Source: an uncultured Armatimonadota bacterium
Lineage (GTDB): Bacteria; Armatimonadota; Armatimonadia; Armatimonadales; Armatimonadaceae
Assembly (NCBI GenBank): GCA_903881535.1
Contig: CAIRTT010000533.1
Span: forward strand, 1-19,749
DNA length: 19,749 nucleotides
Direction: 5' to 3'
The notes below the pieces were generated by a model. That model was not told the origin of the DNA and ran no database searches. It saw only the letters and a list, made by a program, of their open reading frames with translations. Below are positions 14,859 to 19,749 of the stretch, piece by piece. The position numbers and the translations under genes are program-made. Every line of letters begins with the position of its first letter. The stretch's first letter is position 1.

Positions 14859-16043
14859 CTAACCTTTCAATTCCGCCAGAAGGTCCCAAAGACGCTCATA
14901 GTCATCCGGAACGTTATAGTAAGCCGCTGATATTCGCAACGCATCAAACTCAGGAACCGGCCGCAAAAAGGCTCGTTTCTCATTCAAAACCTTGTCCGCA
15001 AACGCATTGATTTCGGCACCTGTTACACCTTGGATACGAATACTAACGAGTGCACTGGAATCGCTAAATGTAAGCGGTGAGATCAATTCAAAGCGGTCAG
15101 CCTGCTCTAGGACACGTTTCTTGATGTAATCAGCTAGCAGCTCCTGTCGCTCACGAATGCGCTCAAGTCCCAGCTCATTGATTACATCGAGAGCGGTGTG
15201 CATGGTAGCAAAGGTTTGCGCCGGGCGCGTGGCCATGAGTTCAAAGCGATGTGCACCAGGTGCAAAAATAGGTTCACCACTGTACTCATTGTCAGGCGTA
15301 AAGGGCATCATGCCGTGGCCAACATGCACTGGCCACATTTCATCTTCAAAACCATCCCGGACGTACAGAAGACCAACACCATTCGGTCCTCCTAGCCATT
15401 TATGTCCATTCGTAATGTAGAGGTCGCAGCCCATGGAGGTTAGATCCACCGGTACCTGACCAAGTGCCTGAGCTCCATCGATGTAGGACATAATCCCATT
15501 TGCTTTGGCCCATGCACTGGCAGCTTTTGGATCGGTACGTTTGCCGGTGTTACAGCAAACATGGGAAAGAACCATTACCTTCGTGTTTGGTGTCCTGGCC
15601 CGCTCCAAATTTTCAACCAGTGTCGTGGAATCAGTTGAGAGTTCATATCGAACAATACGGATTTTCCCTCGTTGTTGGAGATAACCAAAGACCATATTGG
15701 TGGCTGGGTATTCGTGGTCGGAAATGAGGACATCGACGGGCGCATCCCAGCGATGCCAAGGCAGGTCCATCGCAATGTTCAGCGAAACCGTTGCATTGCC
15801 CGTGAATGCCATTTCGGTAGGTTTTGCATTACAGAAAGTGGCTAAGCGATCACGTGCCGAAAGCGCTGCATCCTGAGCCGCCATATAGCCTTCGTATCCG
15901 TCATCTTCAACCCGCCGGGTCCATTCTAGAAAGGCTGCGGTCGTTTTTGGATGGCAAATACCTTTTGTGCCTGCATTGACCTGCAGAATCGAGAAAGCGC
16001 TCACTTGCGCCCGGAATGCACTTACCTCATTGTCAAGAACCAT
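14859..16043 (-). CDS. Class V aminotransferase (cysteine desulfurase / isopenicillin-N-epimerase-like)
   Basis: A PLP enzyme of about 394 residues. D189 in YIDGAQALGQ contacts the PLP ring, and the Schiff-base lysine is K215 in ITNGHKWLGGPNGVGLLYV. The overall blocks (TGNATVSLNIAM, ISDHEYPATN, LSHVCCNTGKRTD) resemble isopenicillin-N-epimerase-like proteins more than NifS/IscS desulfurases, and I see no obvious desulfurase active-site cysteine loop near the C-terminus. The ATG at 16043 is preferred because GAGG lies about six bases upstream; an ATG at 16055 is in frame. The substrate is unknown. It is the first gene of a two-gene unit with the GYF protein. Confidence 0.85.
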   Translation of the reverse strand: MVLDNEVSAFRAQVSAFSILQVNAGTKGICHPKTTAAFLEWTRRVEDDGYEGYMAAQDAALSARDRLATFCNAKPTEMAFTGNATVSLNIAMDLPWHRWDAPVDVLISDHEYPATNMVFGYLQQRGKIRIVRYELSTDSTTLVENLERARTPNTKVMVLSHVCCNTGKRTDPKAASAWAKANGIMSYIDGAQALGQVPVDLTSMGCDLYITNGHKWLGGPNGVGLLYVRDGFEDEMWPVHVGHGMMPFTPDNEYSGEPIFAPGAHRFELMATRPAQTFATMHTALDVINELGLERIRERQELLADYIKKRVLEQADRFELISPLTFSDSSALVSIRIQGVTGAEINAFADKVLNEKRAFLRPVPEFDALRISAAYYNVPDDYERLWDLLAELKG

Positions 16044-16169
16044 TTTCAGCCTCATCTAGCAAAGTTCTACCAGTATCCCTCACCCAAGCCCTGCTGACCG
16101 TAAGCAAACCTTGCATTTTGTACCAACGATGACAGGGGTAATCGTGAATTGGCTCCAGATGTTCCCAGC

Positions 16170-16197
16170 AGGTTAGTCTCTAGCCATTAACCGTCAA
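16170..16197 (-). promoter_or_regulatory. Possible promoter of class V aminotransferase operon
   Basis: On the minus strand TTGACG (16197-16192), 16 bases, then TAACCT (16175-16170), about 120 nt upstream of the chosen ATG. The -35 is good, the -10 mediocre. Apart from this and the adjoining terminator I see nothing else in the 16056-16250 spacer. Confidence 0.35.
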
Positions 16198-16244
16198 GAA
16201 CCCAAGGTTCATCGGCAAGGGCATTAGGATATGAGAGAGGTGTT

Positions 16245-16287
16245 CTAAAAAAGAAAAGGTGCCTGCACCAAAATGATGCAGACACCT
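16245..16287 (-). terminator. Intrinsic terminator after the Spy-like gene
   Basis: On the minus strand AGGTGTCTGCA, a 9-nt loop, TGCAGGCACCT (11-bp stem with one mismatch), then a T-rich run TTTCTTTTTTAG. It lies 20 nt after the stop of the Gly-rich secreted protein and ends the SHOCT-SUKH-aroE-Spy unit. Confidence 0.9.
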
Positions 16288-16306
16288 TGCTTATGTTCGT
16301 TAAGAA

Positions 16307-17191
16307 CTAGAAGCGTGGAGGTGGAGCTCCATTGCCGTTCTGTGTTGGAGGTGGGTTTCCACCGCCATTGCCACCACGGCCGCCACGGCCAGCGCCGTTG
16401 CCACCCTGTCCAGCACCGCCAGGTCCGCCCTGTCCGCCGCCACGGCCGCCACGGGCGCCGAAGCCTTGGTTAGGATTTTCCTTCTCGTACTTCTCAACCA
16501 TCGCTTTTTGATCAGCGGTGAGAAGTGCACGGGTCTTATCCTTGAGTGCAGTCTGGGTCTGGGTCATGATTTCGCGAAGTGCTTGGAAATCCTGGTTGTC
16601 CATAGCTTCCTGACGCTTCTCTTGGGAGATGGTCTGGACTTGCTTCACGACTGCTGCCATTTTGGTCTTCTGATCTTCGGTGAGCTTGAGATCACCAATC
16701 AGAGGCAATGGAAGCTGAGCTGTCTGGAAGGTCTGAACATCCTTGAGGAATGCAGGAAGGGCCTTCTTTTGGTCATCCGTGAGGACAGCCTCAATTTGAG
16801 CGTCATTCTTCTTGCGCTCGTCCTGCATCTTGGTCATCATTTCCTGCAATTGAGCAGGATCTGGGCGGTTGCCACCACCGGCTCCGCCGCCGAATGGATT
16901 GTTGCCACCACCGAATGCAGCACGCTGCGCTTCGCGAATCTTCTTCTGAACATCGTCAACCTTGGTCTTCTGATCATCAGAAAGCTTCAGTCCCTTAACC
17001 AGTACATCTACTGGAAGGTTGCTGAGGCCCATCTGCATCATGCCGCCGCCACGCTGTCCGCCGAATCCGCCAGCAAAACCACCAAAGCCGCCGCCGCCAT
17101 TGCCACGTTGCGCATGGGCAGAGCCCTGTGCGAATGCGACCAGGGACAAGACTGCCGTTGCACCAACGAGAGTCGTCATCAATTTATTCAT
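16307..17191 (-). CDS. Secreted Gly-rich protein with Spy/CpxP-like LTxDQ repeats
   Basis: About 294 residues. The signal peptide MNKLMTTLVGATAVLSLVAF is followed by an AHA-Q cleavage site. A Gly/Arg-rich stretch (about 28-50) leads to four helical repeats, each opening with an LTxDQ-type motif (LSDDQKTKV, LTDDQKKAL, LTEDQKTKM, LTADQKAMV), as in Spy/CpxP periplasmic proteins that act as chaperones or metal-stress sensors. The last 55 or so residues are almost only Gly, Asn, Pro and Arg. The ATG at 17191 has AGGA about five bases upstream; an earlier in-frame start at 17242 lacks a signal. The chaperone role is inferred from the motif pattern only. Confidence 0.82.
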   Translation of the reverse strand: MNKLMTTLVGATAVLSLVAFAQGSAHAQRGNGGGGFGGFAGGFGGQRGGGMMQMGLSNLPVDVLVKGLKLSDDQKTKVDDVQKKIREAQRAAFGGGNNPFGGGAGGGNRPDPAQLQEMMTKMQDERKKNDAQIEAVLTDDQKKALPAFLKDVQTFQTAQLPLPLIGDLKLTEDQKTKMAAVVKQVQTISQEKRQEAMDNQDFQALREIMTQTQTALKDKTRALLTADQKAMVEKYEKENPNQGFGARGGRGGGQGGPGGAGQGGNGAGRGGRGGNGGGNPPPTQNGNGAPPPRF

Positions 17192-17258
17192 TGTTCCTGA
17201 CCTTTCACCGGTTCGTATGTTCCGTTGCGGGTTAGGACGCATACGTTACCGTTGATGT

Positions 17259-18110
17259 TCACTTCACCCCGTCACGGATCGAATCCTGCACCGCTTGCCG
17301 CATCACTTCAAAGGGAGCAGTCGTGCCCAGCCACCGTTCGAAGGAAAGTGCGCCCTGCTGAACCAGCATCTCAAGTCCGTTTTGAACCCTCAACCCTCGC
17401 GCTTCAGCCTGAATCAGCAGCTCCGTCCGGTCAGGACGATAAATCAAATCGGAAACAACACAGTTCGGCTGTAACCTGGCAACGTCTATTTCGGGCATCA
17501 CACCAATATTGGGAGACATCCCAAGCGTTGTTGTGTTGACAACCAATGCAGCTTGCGTGAGTGCTTCCAAGACGACTGAACTGTCGTAGCCTCCGATAGC
17601 CGATGCCCCCAATGAAAGAAGTCCCTCAGCCTTTGCCAGCGTACGATTTGCAACCACAACATGACAGCCAATCGCCGCGAGGGCGGATACGACTGACCGC
17701 GCACTTCCTCCGGCACCGAGGACGACAACGGTTGCCCCTACGGCCGGAACAAGATCACAAGATCGCAACGCGGCGATGTAGCCGCGGCCATCCGTGGTGT
17801 CACCACAGAGACGGCCATTTTCCCAGTAAAGCGTATTGACAGCCCCGAGGCGTTGTGCTTCCGGCGTCAATGCATCCAGGAAAGGCACGACCGCTTCTTT
17901 ATGGGGAACCGTTACGTTTACTCCACGAATGCCAAGGGCACGCACTCCTGCAATGGCTGCAGCGATGTCCTCTGGCTGAACTTCAAATGGAACATAGACG
18001 CCATTAATGCCACCGTGTTTGAGCGCAGCATTATGCATCGCAGGACTCGCACTCTGCTTTACAGGGCATCCCCAAACCGCAAATACACGTGTGTAACCAT
18101 TTAAGTTCAA
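17259..18110 (-). CDS. aroE: Shikimate dehydrogenase (NADP+)
   Basis: Reduces 3-dehydroshikimate to shikimate in the pathway to chorismate and aromatic amino acids. It has 283 residues. The shikimate-binding serines are S20 and S22 in KQSASPAMHN (the usual His of HSxSP is Gln here), the catalytic pair is K71 in NVTVPHKEA and D107 in DTTDGRGY, and the NADP loop is VLGAGGSARSV with NRT downstream. The start is a TTG overlapping the SUKH stop by four bases (TTGA), with GGAG nine bases upstream. Genes on either side are unrelated to aromatic synthesis. Confidence 0.95.
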   Translation of the reverse strand: MNLNGYTRVFAVWGCPVKQSASPAMHNAALKHGGINGVYVPFEVQPEDIAAAIAGVRALGIRGVNVTVPHKEAVVPFLDALTPEAQRLGAVNTLYWENGRLCGDTTDGRGYIAALRSCDLVPAVGATVVVLGAGGSARSVVSALAAIGCHVVVANRTLAKAEGLLSLGASAIGGYDSSVVLEALTQAALVVNTTTLGMSPNIGVMPEIDVARLQPNCVVSDLIYRPDRTELLIQAEARGLRVQNGLEMLVQQGALSFERWLGTTAPFEVMRQAVQDSIRDGVK

Positions 18111-18568
18111 TGCAAATTCTCCAGAAACTCTGTAAACGATGCAGCTACAAAATGTGGATCTTCTCCATCTGGAGTGATCAACACAATATCGCCAGCTTCG
18201 CCTGCATCTATCCTCACCGCAAGCACCCCACCGAATGCATCCAGCGCAAACGGGACCATTGCGTCATCGGGAAATTCATCCTGCAAATCAATCAGTACAT
18301 CCAGCAGCGGACGGCGACGATAGGCATCCGCAAGCTCACCATCCCAGTGATTACCGTGCAACGCTAGAAAGCAATCGACTTGGTGGACATCGATTCGGCC
18401 ATCGGGATGCGGCACAACGTACCCATTTGGCTCCGAATACCCCCCGTTTACAAGCTCGAAATGTTCCCTTAGCACAAGCGGCAACGTATAGCCAGCGATG
18501 GCATCGAAGCGCATAAAGTCATCCGAAGTCACTGGCCCCTCAGGGTTGACATCAAACCACCTTGGCAT
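18107..18568 (-). CDS. SUKH (SMI1/KNR4) family protein
   Basis: A 153-residue protein of the SUKH fold. The N-terminal half has LREHFELVNGGYSEPNGY, then FLALHGNHWDGEL, MVPFALDAFGGVLAVRID and DIVLITPDGEDPHFVAASF near the end. Many bacterial SUKH proteins are immunity proteins against polymorphic toxins, and others are housekeeping regulators. No toxin is visible here, and its ATG directly follows the stop of the SHOCT protein gene while its stop overlaps the aroE start. A stable role in that operon seems likelier than toxin immunity, but this is inference. Confidence 0.85.
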   Translation of the reverse strand: MPRWFDVNPEGPVTSDDFMRFDAIAGYTLPLVLREHFELVNGGYSEPNGYVVPHPDGRIDVHQVDCFLALHGNHWDGELADAYRRRPLLDVLIDLQDEFPDDAMVPFALDAFGGVLAVRIDAGEAGDIVLITPDGEDPHFVAASFTEFLENLH

Positions 18569-19749
18569 TTACAGCTCCGCTAAAATACGTTGTCGCTGCG
18601 CTTGAAACTCATCTTCAGAAATGAGATCAGCATCCTTGAGGGATTTCAGACGTTGTAGCCTTGCCGTTAGGTCAAGTTCACCCGTGTTTGCAGATTGACT
18701 GCTCCCACCTGTTGACGTTTCGATAACCGGAGCAACAGCGGTCTTTGCTGTGGGCTGTGCTGTCGTTCGTGGCAAGTTTGGATTAAACTGGACTTTCTCA
18801 AGGGCTCCCGTGATTGCTTCCTGCAGCGGTCGGACCAAAGACCTTGGCAAGCGGCTTGCAGCAACATTTGCGAATTCCCGCAGCGTATACCCAACCTCCT
18901 GGCTACCATCCGTGTTCACACGCAGCTCAACCGCACGTGTCAAATGCGTCATTAATGCATGGTCATCGCACAGTCCAAGCACAAGCGAACGGGCATCAAG
19001 TGGCACACGACGTGCGCTCACCTGCTCTACAAGTTCCGCCTGAAGACTTGCAGCTCCGTGTGGAACCGTATCAAATCCGCCGATCGGGTCCTGACGCGCC
19101 ATTCCAAACTGATCCTGATAATCCGCAACAAAGCGAATCTTCTCAGATTGACCTACTGCCGTATAAATCTTCTCAGAAATCTCAGACACGATGCCAAGCG
19201 ACCACGCAAGAACAAATGTAGACCATGCAGTCCATTGATCCTCAGAGCTCGGAGGAGCGATACGATTCCACTCACGCACATCGCGCCGGGTATGCATTGG
19301 GTTCGCACTCGCCCCTTGCAGCTTCACCTGTTCATAGGCATACCGATACGTTTCGAGGCCCTCAAGCAAACGCAATGGGAAGGCAGCTCTCTCCCGGAGA
19401 AACAACACCTGGTGTGGCTCCGCCGAGTTGGTGATCTGACCATCCCGGATACCCTGCGCGCTCTTTGTCAGGAGCTCGCGGAACTGATGCTCAGCATCCG
19501 ACCGGGGCTCAGCCCCATTCATCACACCCACAATTGTCTGCTCTTTGTTTGCATGATGCAAATATCCCGGGGCATTTTCTTTGATGTGGAGAAATGGCTG
19601 CGAAAGACCATGGAGGCGGCGCATCTCTTCGATTGCTCGATCAGGCGTTGCGCCAAACCGTTCAAACAGCTTGTCCAGGACCGCTTCATCCCCGACCGCT
19701 GTAAACACGCGGCGACACTCGGCCTGGAGGGTATCCCGGAGCCGCGAGA
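18569..19749 (-). CDS. Large helical protein with C-terminal SHOCT domain, 5'-truncated; possibly tubulin-like
   Basis: The C-terminal 392 or so residues are visible. No stop occurs in frame between 19708 (a GTG) and the window edge, and the extra residues (RLRDTLQAECRR) continue a helix, so I treat the gene as running beyond 19749. The body is helical with stretches such as FLRERAAFPLRLLEGLETYR and FVLAWSLGIVSEISEKIYTA. A Ser/Thr/Pro/Ala-rich linker (about the last 70 to 40 residues) leads to a SHOCT domain, LKSLKDADLISEDEFQAQRQ. The body recalls the C-terminal part of bacterial tubulin-like (Tubulin_2) proteins, but the GTP-binding half, which would decide this, is outside the window. It is the promoter-proximal visible gene of the SHOCT-SUKH-aroE-Spy unit. 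Confidence 0.6.
   Translation of the reverse strand, partial: SRLRDTLQAECRRVFTAVGDEAVLDKLFERFGATPDRAIEEMRRLHGLSQPFLHIKENAPGYLHHANKEQTIVGVMNGAEPRSDAEHQFRELLTKSAQGIRDGQITNSAEPHQVLFLRERAAFPLRLLEGLETYRYAYEQVKLQGASANPMHTRRDVREWNRIAPPSSEDQWTAWSTFVLAWSLGIVSEISEKIYTAVGQSEKIRFVADYQDQFGMARQDPIGGFDTVPHGAASLQAELVEQVSARRVPLDARSLVLGLCDDHALMTHLTRAVELRVNTDGSQEVGYTLREFANVAASRLPRSLVRPLQEAITGALEKVQFNPNLPRTTAQPTAKTAVAPVIETSTGGSSQSANTGELDLTARLQRLKSLKDADLISEDEFQAQRQRILAEL

Noticed and set aside
16330..17120. Repetitive GGTGGC/GCCACC-type runs as a DNA repeat array
   Set aside because: They encode Gly/Asn/Pro-rich protein segments in frame and do not form regular spaced units.
16466..17200. Plus-strand open frame of 244 codons opposite the Gly-rich protein
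   Set aside because: It is a shadow of the repeat-rich gene; the minus frame has the signal peptide, ribosome site and terminator.
18107..18568. SUKH gene as immunity partner of a polymorphic toxin
   Set aside because: No toxin domain, repeat array or secretion gene is adjacent; the gene is embedded in an operon with aroE.

Overview
The window looks like a piece of a bacterial chromosome, moderately GC-rich, with tightly packed genes (many stop/start overlaps of 1-4 nt). Taxonomic clues are a PEP-CTERM (exosortase) sorting signal, the PdxS/PdxT vitamin B6 route, a secreted Gly-rich protein with Spy-like LTxDQ repeats, GYF-type and SUKH domains, and several probable leaderless starts. I suspect Armatimonadota or a similar deep-branching diderm phylum, but this is an inference from gene content only. 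I see no rRNA, tRNA, CRISPR array, insertion sequence or phage gene.

Layout. (1) Positions 1-4609, minus strand: an arginine/ornithine operon argC-argJ-argB-GNAT acetyltransferase-argD (argD cut by the window edge). (2) Positions 4610-4843: the control region of that operon. It holds a near-consensus sigma70 promoter, an 18-codon leader peptide with four arginine codons in a five-codon stretch, and an intrinsic terminator whose 5' arm can instead pair with the 3' end of the leader-peptide coding sequence. This reads as a complete ribosome-stalling arginine attenuator, and the leader peptide is predicted to be leaderless. It is the most interesting thing in the window. (3) Positions 4840-9044, minus strand: pdxS, a Nudix hydrolase, pdxT, a propeller-like putative lipoprotein and a LuxE-like acyl-protein synthetase, packed as one operon. 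(4) Positions 9175-11647, plus strand: a soluble GAF histidine kinase and a serine beta-lactamase-family hydrolase, transcribed divergently from pdxS from back-to-back promoters with overlapping -35 boxes. (5) rlmH (minus) and a putrescine-aminotransferase-like gene (plus) diverge from a 50-bp spacer in which both probably have leaderless promoters. The aminotransferase is followed by a small PEP-CTERM secreted protein. (6) Positions 13976-16043, minus strand: a class V aminotransferase followed by a GYF plus LURP-one/scramblase-like protein. (7) Positions 16245-19749, minus strand: a large protein ending in a SHOCT domain (5' end outside the window), a SUKH protein, aroE and a secreted Spy-like protein closed by a clear terminator.

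How the genes work together. ArgC, ArgJ, ArgB and ArgD carry out the acetylated part of ornithine synthesis. ArgJ recycles the acetyl group, and ArgB has the N-terminal extension typical of arginine-inhibited kinases, so end-product control probably acts on the enzyme as well as on transcription. PdxS and PdxT make pyridoxal phosphate, the cofactor of the three aminotransferases in the window, although nothing in the sequence shows that they are co-regulated. The remaining clusters look like ordinary housekeeping mixed with lineage-specific genes of unknown role.
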